This document shows positions 41,962 to 54,825 of a stretch of 64,000 bases of DNA, piece after piece. The translations under genes were made by a program, and so were the position numbers. The DNA comes from Typhlomys cinereus. Lineage: Eukaryota > Chordata > Mammalia > Rodentia > Platacanthomyidae. The first letter of the stretch is position 1, and every line of letters begins with the position of its first letter. Below the pieces are notes generated by a model, which was given only the letters and a program-made list of their open reading frames with translations, was not told where the DNA came from and did not search any database. Location of the stretch: the NCBI GenBank assembly GCA_023101885.1, contig JALPQD010000394.1:1238581-1302580 (forward strand), given 5' to 3'.

Positions 41962-42675
41962 CTTTTCTTCTAATGTTATAGGAGACTTTGGACTTTAGAC
42001 TTTGGGACTGTGTTGAGACTACTGATGTAGACTATACTGAAACTTTCACCATTGGACTGACTATGGTTTGCACTAGGTAGATATATTATGTAATGTAATG
42101 TAATGCAATGTAATGTTAATCTATAATTATGCAATAAAATGTTATAATCTATATTATGATATTTTGTTATGGGACACTGAATTCTAAGCATTTTTCAAAG
42201 GACTTTGTCACTTATCTTGGGAAACATAATGTGTGTACAGTTGTACATGGATAGTTATGTTAAATAGGATTATGAATATTACTGTTTTAATGTGGATATT
42301 AAGAGTGGCCTAAGGAAACGAGATCTGGTGTCAAGTTGACTAGGTGTGGACTTGTGATAAATAATCTTGGGTGCAAAGTTGACTATACCTGGCACTAATT
42401 AAGATCAGCTGTCAGACTACTTGAAGATATTATCCAGATCAATACATTTATAATACAAAGACCAGCCACAGATTTGATTAAAACCTCCATATATCACATT
42501 AGATACTCCCAGTAGCTGACCAAATAAAACCGCAGTACAGAAGAATTAGAAGAGAGATTCCAGGATGTTCTCCATTGACTTAGCCTGCCTCCAGCTTTAG
42601 CCACAAGTCATGTCACCTCCACCATGAAAAACTACCCTCTTGAACTGTAAATTCAATAAATCTCCTTTTCTCTCT

Positions 42676-42868
42676 TTTTTTAAATTTATTTATTTCCACT
42701 CATACAAACTTAATAGGTACACCCTCCCTCCCTCCACCCCTCCCTGGATCCCTTAGCTCCCTCCCCCCTTTTCTCCTTCCTTTCCCCTCTCCCTATCTCC
42801 CCATGCCTCCTCCTCCCATCCCTGGAGCATCCTTTAAAGTGTATATGAAACTTTCCTCTGGGCCCTCC
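42676..42868 (-). mobile_element. Short L1 3'-end fragment inside the MaLR LTR
   Basis: T-run, then tttccactcatacaaactta ataggtacac and a C-rich stretch, ending near gggccctcctc. This is the terminal 190 bp of an L1 3' UTR on the minus strand, comparable to 51.35-51.52 kb. It interrupts the LTR just after tctccttttctc, and the LTR resumes at cttaagttgtttgac. Confidence 0.85.
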
Positions 42869-42930
42869 TCTCTTAAGTTGTTTGACTTTGGGCATTCTCT
42901 CACTACAATAGATAAAGAGTAACTATTATA

Positions 42931-43718
42931 AACAGGAACACAGCAGGCACTTGGAAGAGATGAGTAAAGCAGTAGAAGAAACAAAAATAGGCATAGAGCA
43001 GTTAAAACAATTGCAAGCATATATTCACTCTAAGTGAAATGTGTGCTATCTTCAGCCCAGAACAGAAAATAGAATATCAGATCTTGAAAACAAAATGAAA
43101 GAACTATTAAAGAGGTTGTTAAAGCCAAAAATACACTTGAGATGAATATTCAAAAGTTATGGGATACTTTGAAGAAACCTAACATGCACATTCATGGAAT
43201 ACCAGAGCAAGAAGTCCAAAATACCATACCTGAGGAAATTTTTCAAATTGTCATAAAGGAAAACATTCCACATCTAAAGAAAGAGATGCCCATCCAAATA
43301 CAAGAGGCATATCACACCCCAAATAGATGTGACAAAAATAGAAACTTGCTAAGGTGACTAAAAGTCAATCCAGTATACATACAAGACAAAGGGAATGTTC
43401 TAAGTGCTTCAAGAGGAAAAAAGTTACTTTTAAAAACAAACCTATTAAAATAATGAGTCATTTTCCAATGGAAACAGTAAAAGAAAGAAGAGCTTTAAGA
43501 GATATAATTGAAGTAACAAATGAGCACAAATGTCAACCCAAGTGATATACCCATCAAAAATACCAGTCATGAGTAAGGGTGAAAGAAAAGTTTTCCACCA
43601 TAAAGACAAGTTGAAGGCTAACATGACCACTAAACCAGATCTTCAAAAAATGCTAGAAAAGATACTCAAACTTGAAGAAAAGAACATCCATACCCAGGAG
43701 GACAGAAAGGAAGTATAA
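42931..43718 (+). pseudogene. L1-C ORF1 fragment
   Basis: 5' truncated. Open pieces: 43142-43357 (LWDTLKKPNMHIHGIPEQE) and the C-terminal 43530-43718 (TKPDLQKMLEKILKLEEKN). Frameshifts separate the RNA-binding segments. Colinear with ORF1 of L1-B. Confidence 0.8.
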
Positions 43719-43776
43719 TAGCACCACAACTCACAGGCTATGTAATGCACCTATGAAGCCATTAAACATAAAGAAG

Positions 43777-46700
43777 GTCAAGAATCAAAAGTAATTTCTC
43801 CATTTTAACCTTAAATGTCGATGGAATTAACTCACCAATCAAAAGATGCAGGTTACAAACATGCCCTAGAAATCACAACCCATCAATCTGCCACCTTCAG
43901 GAAACACATCTCACCACATCTCACAAAAGATAGGCAAGTTCTAAACACAAAAGTGTGGTCAAAAATAATTTAGGCTAATGGAACAATGAAACAAGTAGTG
44001 GTAACAATTACAGTATACTGATAAAGTGGACTTCAAACCAAACAAAATCATAAGATATAGAAGGATACTACATTATAGTTATCAGAAAATTCATGAGGAC
44101 TTCACAATGATGAACATACCTAATATGGGCTCCTCCACACTCAATAAAAACATTGCAATATCAAAAACAAGAATAGATCTACTGGCCAAAACTCACAAGA
44201 GACACACTGGAACTAAATCAAACCATTACTGAAATGGACCTGACAGACATCTACTGAACCTTTAATCAAAGCACCAACAAATGCACATTCTCAGCAGCCC
44301 ATGGAACTTTCTCCAAAATAGATCATATATTGGGCCACAAAATGAATCTCCACATATACAAGAAAGTTGAAATTATAGCCTGTATCCTATTAGACTGCCA
44401 AGGTCTAAAGCTTGATATGCACAGCACAACAAATAGCAGAAATCACATTAATTCTTGGAAATTAAACACCATGATGATGAATGAGAAAAGTGTTCAGAAA
44501 CAAATCAAAAAGGAAATTCAAGGTTTCCTGGAAGCAAACCATAATGAAATTACAAATAATCAAAATCTCTGGGACACTTAGCAATATAACATAAAGCTTT
44601 AGAGACACAAGACAAGTCCAATCTCAAAATCAGTAAAAGAGAGGAGATTAGCAAAATCATGGAAGAAATATCCAAAATTGAGCCAATGAAAATGATACAA
44701 AGGATCAACCAAACAAAAAGTTGATTCTTTGTAAAAATCAATGTTTGATAAACCCATAGCTTAATTAACCAAAATCAAGAGACAGAAAACCCAAATTAAC
44801 AAAATTAGAGACGAAAATCGAGCTATCACAACTGATACCCAAGAAGTTCACAAAATTCTAACGTCTGACTTCAAAATCTTGTATTACATGAAATTTGAAA
44901 GAAAGAAATTGAATTTTCAAGTGAGCATAGCTCACCTAAATTGAATCAGGAGATTCTGAATTTTTTAAATAGTCCTATAACAAATTGGGAAATTAATGAA
45001 GTAATCTCGAATCTTCTGATCAAAAAATGTCCTGGACCAGATGGTTTCAGTACAGAATTCTACCAGGCATTTAAAGAACAACTAATACTACTGCTTCTTA
45101 AACTAGTCTACAAAATAGCTAAGAATGGAATATTTCCAAATTCTTTCTACAAAGCTAAAACCATACTAGTGCCCAAACCTAATAAAGATACACTTAAAAA
45201 AGAAAACTATAGGCCAATCAAAAAAATCTTAGCAAATTGGATTAAAAAACATACCAAAAAGATTATTCACTGTGATCAAGTAAAATTTATCCCAGGCACA
45301 CAAAGTTGGTTCAATGTACACAAATTAATTAATGTAATCCATCATATAAACAAATCCAAAGTCCAAGATCACATGATACTCTCAATAGATGTAGAAAAAC
45401 CTTTTGAAAAGATCTAACATCCTTTTATCAAAACCCTAGAATGGAAGGAACATTTATCAACATAATAAAAGCTGTATACAACAAGGCAACAGCAAGGATT
45501 ATACTAAATGGAGAAAAATGTGAAGCATTACCACTTTGATCAAGAGCTAGACAAACCTGTCCACTCGAAATCTTAGCTAGAGCCATAAGACAAGAGAGGG
45601 AAATAAAAGGGATTCAAATCAGAAATCAAGATCTCTATTTGCAGATCATGATGGTGTGTCTGACAGATCCTAAAACCCCACTAGGAAACTCCTGGACCAA
45701 ATACCTAAGTTCAGCAGACTGGCAGGTTACCAAGAAAATGTGCAAAAATCACTGGCCTTCCTATACACCAACAATGAAAAAAGTGAAATAGTCTTGAGAG
45801 AAACAATAATATTTAATATAGCCCCTAAAAATGGAATACTTTGGTATAAATCTAACGAAAGAAGTGAAAACTTTAAAATGCTAAAGAAAGTAATTAAAGA
45901 AGACACCAAAAAGTGGCATGACCTCCCATGCCCCTGGATAGGCAGAATTAACATCATTAAAGTGAGCTATCTACCAAAACCAGCATACAGATTCAATGCT
46001 ATACTAATCAAACTCCCAGAACAATCCTTTAAAGAAATTGACCAAACAAACTCAAAATTCATATGGAAGCACAAAAAGCTCAGGAAAGCAAAAACAATCC
46101 CAAGTAACAAAAATACTGTTTGAGGTATCACCATATCAAGCTTTAATCTATACTACAAATTCATAGTAACGAAAATAGCCTGGTACTGGCTCCAAAATAG
46201 ACACACAGATCAATGGATAAGGGTTGAAAACCCAGATATAACCCACACAACTACAGCTATTAGATCTCTGAAAACAGGGCCCAAATAAAACTCAGTGTAA
46301 AAAGAAGAGCATCTTGAATAAATAATGCTGGCAAAACTAGATATCCACATGTAAAAGATTAAAACTGGACCTGTAATTGTCACGATGCAAAAAAAATTAA
46401 CTCCAAATGGAGTAAGAACATTAATATTAAGCCAGAGACCATAAAAACCCTAGTTGAAAGTGTAGGGAACTTCCACATGCGGATTGAACTAGGCCAACGT
46501 TTCCTAAACTGAAACCCAATCAAACAGGCATTAGAAGCAACACTCAACAAATGGGATCTTATGAAATTAAAGAGCTTTTGTTCATCTAAAGAGATTGCAA
46601 ACTGAGCAAAAATGCAATCTACAGAATAGGAAAAATATCTTCACTACCCACACATCTGATAGAGCTCTATTATCCAGAGTGTATAAAGAACTTAAAAAAT

Positions 46701-46930
46701 TAAACACCAAGGAGATAAACAGCCCAATTAGAAAACAGGCCTCAGAACTCAAAAGAAACTTTTCTGCGATAAAATTGAAATGTCTAACAAATAGCTTAAA
46801 AAATGTTCACATCCCTATCCATCAGGAAAATGCAAATCAAAACTATTTGAGATATCATCTCATCCCAGTCAGGATGGTGAAAATCCACAATATGAACAAC
46901 ACCAAATTCTGGAAAGAGCTTTTTAGCTTT
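43777..46930 (+). pseudogene. L1-C ORF2 fragment
   Basis: The start codon is lost. Endonuclease traces at 43.8-44.6 kb (WKLNTMMMNEK near 44.46 kb). RT N-part 44941-45417 is open ([19 protein letters not shown]). An in-frame TGA lies at 45537, at the same codon as in L1-A and L1-B. The F-A-D-D box appears mutated around 45640. C-terminal parts lie at 45.74-46.12 and 46.6-46.93 kb. Non-functional. Confidence 0.8.
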
Positions 46931-49210
46931 TAATGAACATGTGTATTAATTTGCAAAAGGCCATATGTTTGCACTCGCACAAACAGTGGATAAGGGATCA
47001 CTTTTTTACACTTCCTTTCAAGAATTTGTTGTTATTTATGTTTTTCAATGTTAGCCATTCTGAATAGGGCGAGATGATATTCAGAGTGGTTTCAATAAGC
47101 ATTTACCTGGTGGCTTCAGGGTTGAGCACTTTTCAAAGCAGTTGTCAGATATTTGAAATTCATCTCGTGAAAATCATTTTTAAAATTACATTGTTTACTT
47201 TCTTGAGTTCAATTATGTTTTGTTCTTTTTACATTCTGAATATCAATACTTTATCAAATATGTGTCTTGCAAATATTTTCTCCCATTTTGTGGATTGTCT
47301 TTTTGTTTTTCTCATGATTTCTTTTGCAATACAGAATTCTTTTCATCTTACAAGATTCCATTTATTGTTCATTGGTTTTATTTTCTGAATATTGGATTTC
47401 TATTCATAAAATTATTAACTAAGCTGATCAATTCTAGCATACACCATGTCCTTTCTTTAAAAGATAATGTCTCCAATGTAACATTGAGATCTTCATTTTT
47501 GAGTTAATTTTCTTTCAGGATGAGAGATATGGGTCCAGTTCCATTCTCATACATGTAGAGATCCAATATTTCTACCACAATTTGTTAAATGTGATATTCT
47601 TTATCCAATTACATTACTGGCATGCTTGTCAAATGCAACATATTAGTAGGCGCATGGGCTTATACAGTGGTCCTTAATATGAATCCATTGATCTGTGTCT
47701 CTGGATTTTGACAATACCAAGCTGTTTTTATTTCTTGAGGTTCTGTAATGTACTTTGAATCTGTCATTTTTGTGCCTCCAACAGTATTTTTAATTGTACA
47801 GTATTACTTTGTATATTAGTGACCTTTGTGATTCCATACAAATTTTGAACTTTTTAAAAGTGAATAATTTAATTGGAATTTTTATTGGAATTGGGCTGAA
47901 TCTGTATATTGATATTAACAGTGTGATAATTTGGAAAATGGTAATCTTTCTTATCTACGAGCATGGGAGATCTTTCCACTTTCTGGTGGTGTCTGCTATA
48001 ATCTCTTTCTTTAGTGTTTTAATATTTCATTGCTCAGGAATTCCATTTCTTTGTTGTTTATTCAAAAGTATTCCAGTTTTTCAGAGTTACTATAAATGGA
48101 ATTTCTACTCTAATTTCTATTTTATTTTGCTCAGTCTTGGTATATAGAAAGGTCACTGATTTTTGGATATTAATTTTTTACACTGGCACTATTAAAATGT
48201 TTATTAATTCTAGGTTTTTCCTCATGGACCTCATAGAATTTATTATGCATAAAATCAAGCTATCCCCCAAAAGAGATAATCTGATTTCTTCCTTTCCTCT
48301 TTGTATTCAGATTCTGTCCATATCTTGTCTTATCGTTCTAGATAAATTTTCAAGGAAAGCTGGGATAAATACTCGGCATGTTTGTAAAAGTATAAAAAAA
48401 TAGACAGGATTGGGGAGAGTAGGCAGCATTTTCCAATTTCTGATCTGAGTAGGAATGCTTCAGGCTTTTCCATCTTCAAGATAATATATTCATTGGTTTG
48501 TCATATATAACCTTTAATTTGATGATGTATATTTCTTCCACACCTGAACATTCCAGGGCTTTCACAATTAAGGGATATTAATTTTTATCAAAAGCCTCTT
48601 TCTGCTTCTGTGAATAAGATTATGTGGTTTTTGTTTTTGTGTTTTTATGTGGTAAATTCTTTTTATTGATATAAATATATTGAAACATCCTTTTGTTTCT
48701 GGGATACACTTGACTTGGTCATGGTGGACAAACATTTTGACATATTTTATATCAGTTTGCAAGTATTTTATTGAGGATATTAGACTCTTTTCATCAGTGA
48801 GACTGCTCTGTATTACCTGTTGATTTTTATGTATTTATATTGTTTGAGAATCAGTGTAATATTTGCCTCATAGAATGAGCTTGAAAGTGTTCCTTTTGTA
48901 TTTTGCAAAATATCATTAGTACTAGTATTAGTTTTTTCTTCAGTGTCTGGTAGTTTTGTTCTGAGTCAAATTGGTTCTAAGTTTTTTTAAGCAGGAAGAT
49001 TTGTGATTTATGTTTTATTTTGAATATTACTATTGGTCCCTTTTCTTTATTCAGTTCATCATGATTCAACTTTTTCAGCTCACATTTGCTGTGTAATTCT
49101 CCCATTTCTTTTTGATTGTTCAATTTTTTGGCATATAAATTTTTGAAGAATGTCCTGATGATTCTCTATATTTCTTCAGAATCCGTTGGGATGTCTCCTC
49201 ATTCCTTTTT

Positions 49211-49526
49211 TTTTTTTTAATTTTTTTTTATTATTATTTATTTATTATTCAACTGTGCGCATGTGCGTGTGTATGTGTGTGCGCGTGTGTGTCTGTGTGT
49301 GTTGTGTGTGTGTCTGTGTATATGTAGAACCACGGACGAATTCGCGAACCACCATGGACGCCTCCACCTCCTTCTGCCCCGGGATTCACAGGCTCCGCCC
49401 TACCAGGACCAGAAGCGCAGGCCGCCCCCGCTTCCGCCTGGCGTCTATACATGGGATCTGGGATCCGAACTCGGGACCTTCCGCCTGCAAGGCGGAGGCT
49501 TAACCCCTGAGCCACCTCTCCAGCCC
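49211..49526 (-). mobile_element. Young SINE in L1-D ORF2
   Basis: Nearly identical to the copies at 21.63 and 31.2 kb in the body. Perfect target duplication tcctcattccttttt at 49196-49210 and 49527-49541. CA-rich (TG on plus) tail at 49256-49320 and T-run at 49206-49220. The 105-166 codon plus-strand frames here cross the SINE and are not genes. Confidence 0.92.
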
Positions 49527-49808
49527 TCCTCATTCCTTTTTGATTCTGTTGATTTGGGTTTTCCGTCATGGATTTGGTTAATTTGGCTAAAGATTTATCA
49601 GTCTTGTTTTCCTTTGCAAAGAATCATCTGTTTCTTTCTATTGTTTTCTTCATTTCTTTTGTTATTGTTTTCTTCATTTCTATTTATTAATTTCACCCTT
49701 GATTTTATTTCTCCTGCCTTATTCTATTGCTTTTTTGGGTGGTTTGCTCTTGATTCTCTATAACTTTATATTTTATTGTAAGATTATTTATGAAGTTTCT
49801 ATTTTTTT

Positions 49809-50142
49809 AATTTGTGCAGTAACTCGCCATCAACTACTTTTTGAAACTTTATTTTGCATGCATGTGTGTACAAGTATGTACTAGAGGGTACTGTATGTCC
49901 CTGTAGAAGACCAAGGGTGACTTTGGGAATTGTCCTTAATTTCTTCTACCTCCTTTTTTTTTTTTTTTTTTTTTTGCTTCTAAGATTTCCCAGACTCTGC
50001 CCACCAGAATTGGAAGTTCAGACCACCACCCAGTGTATCTCCCTGGCCTTTTTTTTTTTTTATGTGGGAACAGGGACCTAAACTCAGATCTTTCTGCTTG
50101 CCAGACAGAGTCCTACACCTTTGAGCCATTGCTCCATTCCAT
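49809..50142 (-). mobile_element. Old B2-superfamily SINE in L1-D
   Basis: Diverged copy: ccagacagagtcctacacct and ttgagccattgctccattcc correspond to the tRNA-like head on the minus strand, with a gcatgcatgtgtgtacaag tail. Imperfect flanking duplication gtttctatttttt at 49795-49808 and gtttctaatttttta at 50143-50157. It holds two later T-runs (49952-49975 and 50049-50060). Confidence 0.7.
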
Positions 50143-50522
50143 GTTTCTAATTTTTTATGGAGGCATTAAGCACTATAGTCATTCCTCTTAAGACCACGGA
50201 AATATTTTCCCATAGATTATGGAATTTTATGTAACCATCATCACTGAGTTCTAGGGATTGTTCAAATTTTCTCTTTGACTTCTTCCATAACCCATTGCTC
50301 ATTTAATAATGAGTTTTTAGTATTTAGGAATTGGTGTGTTTTTTTTCCCTTTTTGTAGATCTTTCAATTTTATTCCATGGCAATTATATAAGATATATGA
50401 CATAATTTCATTTTTTCTGCATTTTTGTTGAGACATTTTCTTTAATAGTACATGGTCTATTTTGGAGAAGGTGCAATGAGTTGCTTTCTGAAAATAATGT
50501 GTGCTTCTTAGCATTTGGTTGT

Positions 50523-50523
<1 letters not shown>

Positions 50524-50592
<69 letters not shown>
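50524..50592 (+). repeat. Compound microsatellite (GT)n(AT)n
   Basis: ggtgtgtg repeated to about 50562, then atatatat to 50592, within L1-D. Likely polymorphic. Confidence 0.95.
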
Positions 50593-50594
<2 letters not shown>

Positions 50595-51338
50595 CAGAAT
50601 AACAATTTATTGTTCCTCTAAATTACAGTGTGTCTCTGTTCAGATTTTGTCCTGATATTTCCATTGATTAGAGTTGGGTATTAAAATCCCATACTATTAT
50701 TGTGATTGATTTGCTGTTTTGCATTCAATTTTATTTGTTTAATCAACTTGGATGAGCCTGCTTTTGTTAATACATGTCAAAATTTTTGAAGTGTTTGTGA
50801 TGTATTTTTCCCATGAATAGTTTGCAATGCCCTTCTTTTTCTCTTATGATATCATTTGATTTGAAGACTCTTTTGTCAGATATTAGAATATTTACTTCTG
50901 CTTGTTTCCTGATTCCATGTGATTGGAGAACCTTTGAATAGCTTTTCACCCATAGATAATTTGCATCTTTCATGTTGATGTGTGTTTCCTGGAGACAACA
51001 GATTGATGGACTGTGACTTTTATTCCATGTTGTTAGCCTATGTTTCTTGATTGGGGAGTTGAGTCCATTTATGATTAAGATTATTATTGAGAAATGATTC
51101 TTGAATCCTGAAATATCATCAAATTCTGATATTTATATTTACTGTCATTTTGTTTTGTGGTTGTCCTGGCATCGTTTTTCCCTTGAATCCTCTTGTGTGT
51201 GTTTGTTCTTTCTTGCATTTTCAGTGCATCTTACATCTTATATCCTTCTACTATCTTCAATAGTCCTGGTTTCATAGACATATAGGCCTTCAGCCGACCT
51301 TTGTTCTGGAAAATTATTCTTTCACCTCAATTATTTTT

Positions 51339-52857
51339 TTTAATTTTAATACATTTTTATTATTATTTCAGCTCATACAAACTTAATAGGTACACCAGTT
51401 CCCTCCCTCCCTCCTCCTCCCCCCGAACCCCCTACTCCCCCTCCCCTCACCCCTCCCGCCCCAATTCCCAGAGTCCTTTCTTGTGCATGCCTGACTCTCC
51501 TCTGGGCCTCCTCTCCATTGACGTACAAGGACCCAGTGGCATTTCCCTGAACCCTTTCCTGTGTTCCCCTTAAGCATAGGAACACTACTGTGGCTGTCAA
51601 TCCCTTGCCTCCAAGGATCTTTGTGCCTTTAGCAGATGCTAGACTTTTTGAGGTCAATAGTGTGTTGGACATTGCTCAGGGCATGTAAAGTCCAATTATG
51701 ATTGCTTCGGCCCTAACTTGTGTGGAGTATCTTGCAAATCATTGCTCCTCCCATCCTTTTGCTCTTACACTCTTACCGCCCCCTCTTCCGCAGCTTCAGG
51801 ATGGGGAGAGATTAGTCTGGCCTAGTTCGAGGTGGTTGATATAGAGTCTCTGAAGTTCTGGATAGTGGTTCGTTGATTTTCTTTTGCAGTTTTGTTGCTC
51901 CTGCAATGCCCTTCACTCCATCGTAATGGGAACTGTATGTCATGCCCTGGCCAGAGACAGAAAGCTGTTAAACTGGAGTCTTATTATAAGAGCACATTCA
52001 AGGGTAGATGTAATACTTATACCCAAAAGTGGAATTGCAGGGTCATATGGCATTTGGCAATGGGAGGGGTCAATCACCCATTTGCAAAATGGTTACTTTT
52101 TAATCTGCCGGACTATGTGCCCTCCTCTTCTGGTGAGTTCATACCCCCTTAGTTGTAAATGATCAGGAACGAATTGTGAACTTAACTAGGTGTCATATTA
52201 CTTTCTTGCAGTCCTTGATGAAGGCCTATTTCTCTACTGTAATATGGTCACTTCTCTCCTTGTTTCTGGTGTGGCCCTCCAGCCCCATCCCTCCTGTTCA
52301 TAATCTTTGCAATTACTGTAGGTAATACATAGATTTACCTATGAGTGTCTCAAGATGGGCTGGGTGGGTTTGGTACTAGGAGCCACCTATTAGGGAGTAC
52401 ATACGGCGCTTAATTTTCTGGGTCTGGGATATTTCACTTAATATAATTGTTTCTAATGACATCCATTTCCCGGCAAATTCCAGTAATTCATCATTTTTGA
52501 TGGCTGAGTAGTACTCCATTGTATAGATGTACCACTTTTTCCTTATCCACTCGTCAACTGTTGGACATTTGGGTTGATTCCATGACTTTGCTATTGTAAA
52601 CAGTGCTGCTATTAACATGGTCGTGCTTGTGCTATTGAGGTGAACCTCTGCTGTATGGGGGGTTATACCCAAAAGTGGAATAGCAGGGTCATATGGCATT
52701 TCAATCTTTAATTTCTTTAAGAATCTCCAGACGGCTCGCCAGAGTGGCTGTATGAGCCTGCACTCCCACCAGCAATGTAGGAGAGTTCCCCTCTCTCCAC
52801 ATCCTCTCCAGCAGTTGGTGTTGTTTGTATTGTGGATTTTTGCCATCCTGACCGGGC
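51339..52857 (-). mobile_element. 5'-truncated L1 (L1-E) inside L1-D ORF1
   Basis: T-rich start, complete 3' UTR and ORF2 C-terminus, truncated near 52857. Target duplication tcaattattttt at 51327-51338 and 52860-52871. It carries the 39-bp ORF2-derived insert in its 3' UTR (52017-52055), like L1-B. Low divergence from L1-B, so one of the younger insertions. Confidence 0.9.
52376..52857 (-). pseudogene. L1-E ORF2 C-terminal segment, open
   Basis: 156 codons open to the natural ORF2 stop at 52376. Includes the Cys-rich [18 protein letters not shown] block, the EMPYDPAIPLLGI block and the C-terminal [20 protein letters not shown] stretch. Lacks endonuclease and RT because of 5' truncation, so it has no activity. 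It provides the reference for the true ORF2 end used for L1-A and L1-B. Confidence 0.9.
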
Positions 52858-53653
52858 CTTCAATTATTTTTGATAATTTTGTTGGACATAGTAGTCTGGC
52901 TTGGCATTTGTGTTCATTTATAACACAATTTTATAAACAAGATCTTCTGGGTTTGACTGTTTCTATTTAGATGGTGTCTGTTATTTTGACAGGTTTTCAA
53001 TTGCCTGAAACTTGGTTTTTCTTTCTGTAGTGTTTTGACTATTATATGTTGTGTCGTGTTGTGTTGTGTTCCCCTTTAATCTTCTATATCTGGTATTCAA
53101 TATGCCTCTTGCACTGGAATGGACAACTCTATAGATGTTGGACATTTTTAGATATGATTATTTAGAATATGTGCTCAGGACTGTTGGGGAGTTTTCTTCC
53201 TCTGGGATTCCATTGACACATAAATGGGGTCTTATGGTGACTCACATCTATATATTTATTTCATTTTTTAAATTTATTGACTTTTTTCCCTGACCCAGTT
53301 CTGCCAATTGAAGAAGAATAGGAAGAAGCTATTCTGAAATTGCATCTTCTGCTTGGTGAAACTGAGATTTTTATTAAACTGATTGTAGTTTTAATTTCAT
53401 TTTTTAGCAATTTTATGTTTATTTTCATTTCCTCCATTGACTTCTTCATTTTTCAAGTGTTTATTACTTTTCTGTCTACATTTGTTCCATCAATCATTCA
53501 CCTCCTCTTGGAATTTAAGTTGAAATTACTGTTGGAATTCTTATCAGAGTTACTGTTATAGTTCCTTATTGAGTTCCTGACAAAGATCCTGTACGTATAT
53601 CTTGATCAAATTTATTGTGGATCTCGGCATTCATTGTCTCTATTTCTGTTCTT

Positions 53654-53678
53654 TTCAAAATATGTATTTATTCATTTA

Positions 53679-53763
<85 letters not shown>

Positions 53764-53990
53764 CACTGTGTGTTCCTATGTAGCACCAAGGGTGACTGTG
53801 GGAATCATCCTGGATTGCTTCTACCTCTTTCTTGCTTAACTCTGGAAATTCCCAGACTCTGACTATCGGGGCCAGAAATACAGGCTGTGCTGTTTCTACC
53901 TGGCACTTTTATGAGGGACCTGGGATCTGTACTCAGGAACTTCTGCTTGGGAGATCTGGTCTTAACCCCTGAGCTATTTCTCTATTCCTG
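53654..53990 (-). mobile_element. Old B2-superfamily SINE with (TG)n(GA)n tail
   Basis: The head on the minus strand is the complement of cttaacccctgagctatttc. The middle resembles 49.88-50.1 kb (caagggtgactgtgggaatc). The tail is an expanded (TG)n(AG)n at 53682-53760. Flanking tttctgttctt (53643-53653) and attctgttctt (53991-54001). Confidence 0.75.
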
Positions 53991-54001
53991 ATTCTGTTCT
54001 T

Positions 54002-54555
54002 GATTGCTTTCCAAGAGGTTATTCTAGTTGAGGTCTGATATTGTACAATAGATGGCTTTTGGAGATGACATATCTTCCTGTGTCTTGATGTATTTTTGTT
54101 TTTTATAATGTGATTTAGGCACATCGACTTTACTTAAACAACTGAACTTATTGTATCAGAATTTTATGAAGTTATGATAATAGTGCAGGAAAATTATAAC
54201 CAGTTCATAAACTTAAAAGAAAGTTCTAAAGAACATTCTCCTCAATTCAGGGATTTGAGGTCTCATGATTTTTTTCTTATGTACAAGAAAACCATACATA
54301 TGTTTATGAACATTTATAATGGGTGCAATCTATAATGTTTGTCTAATTTTGAGATCTTGTGGAAGAGAAGGCAAAGGTCAAGTGAATATTCGATGCATTG
54401 AGTGTTGAAATTTTGACCACATGCATGCATAGATTCCCATAAAAATGTGATTAATTTTTCATGGCTTAAGCTATTAAAAGGCATTTAATGAGAATAAGTG
54501 AAAGAAAGAACTTATAACAAGTATATGGAATTAAGATCCACTTCATAAAACTCAC
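54002..54555. other. Unassigned, possibly 5' remainder of L1-D
   Basis: Short random frames only. The first 120 bases may be ORF1 of L1-D. Beyond about 54.12 kb I recognise nothing. Confidence 0.35.
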
Positions 54556-54825
54556 ATAGTGGCAGAAAAATTGGCTCATGTGATAAAAATCTGCCTCAGA
54601 AGCAGAAGAATGTGAATTGGGGTCCTGGATATCATGTAAAAATTTCAGACCAAAATGATGGCAGCCTGTATTTCCCGCTCTGAAAGTGATTCTGGGAAAT
54701 CCAAGAATGAAGCAAAAAGGAGAAAGAAATAATCTAGACAGATTCCTAAGTTGCCCTTGGACCTCTACAGACAAACATGCACACAAACGAATAAGAAAAC
54801 AATAAAATATTTTACAATCACTTTT
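54556..54825 (+). repeat. Old B2/B3-type SINE
   Basis: gtggcagaaaaattggctca (head), tctgcctcagaagcagaaga, ggtcctggatatc (B-box side), a B3-like middle ending ggacctctacagacaaacat gcacac, and an ataagaaaacaataaaat tail. Strongly diverged. Confidence 0.55.

Larger units (their letters stand above)
40269..42930 (+). mobile_element. MaLR element (LTR, internal region, partial 3' LTR)
   Basis: 5' LTR 40269-40614: tggtgtttggtttgaaatgt, tggcaaggtcatcacacctt, tcttggaactgtaaactgaa taaatctccc, and gagtaactgttaca at the end. The non-coding internal region from 40615 has gatgtggctagtgatccttt and further on tctagctggttttcagtctt, typical of rodent MT/ORR1 internals. The 3' LTR is recognisable only over its 3' half, 42560-42930, ending gagtaactattata, and is split by an L1 fragment at 42676-42868. 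A pentanucleotide (TGTAA)n run lies at about 42089-42115. Confidence 0.75.
42931..46930 (+). mobile_element. Older L1, truncated at both ends (L1-C)
   Basis: Starts inside ORF1 (gaacacagcaggcacttgga) directly after the MaLR and runs through ORF1 and ORF2. It breaks off near 46930 inside the ORF2 C-terminal region, without 3' UTR or poly(A), where the opposite-strand L1-D begins. More diverged from L1-A and L1-B than they are from each other. Confidence 0.85.
46931..54120 (-). mobile_element. Old L1 on the opposite strand (L1-D), with later insertions
   Basis: Reverse-oriented ORF2 from the C-terminal region at 46.93 kb to the endonuclease N-terminus near 51.1 kb, then ORF1 (51.17-51.33 and 52.87-53.65 kb). 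Segments correspond in order to L1-A read in the same orientation, for example tcttatgatatcatttgatt near 50.84 kb in the endonuclease region. Interrupted by SINEs at 49211-49526, 49809-50142 and 53654-53990 and by L1-E at 51339-52857. Heavily decayed: the longest open stretches are about 117 codons and on the wrong strand. The 5' limit beyond 53.99 kb is uncertain. Confidence 0.75.

Noticed and set aside
49186..49763. Overlapping 105-166 codon frames near 49.2-49.8 kb
   Set aside because: They cross a young SINE and its GC-rich body. The same peptide fragments recur in every SINE copy (21.7, 28.0, 31.3, 56.7 kb).
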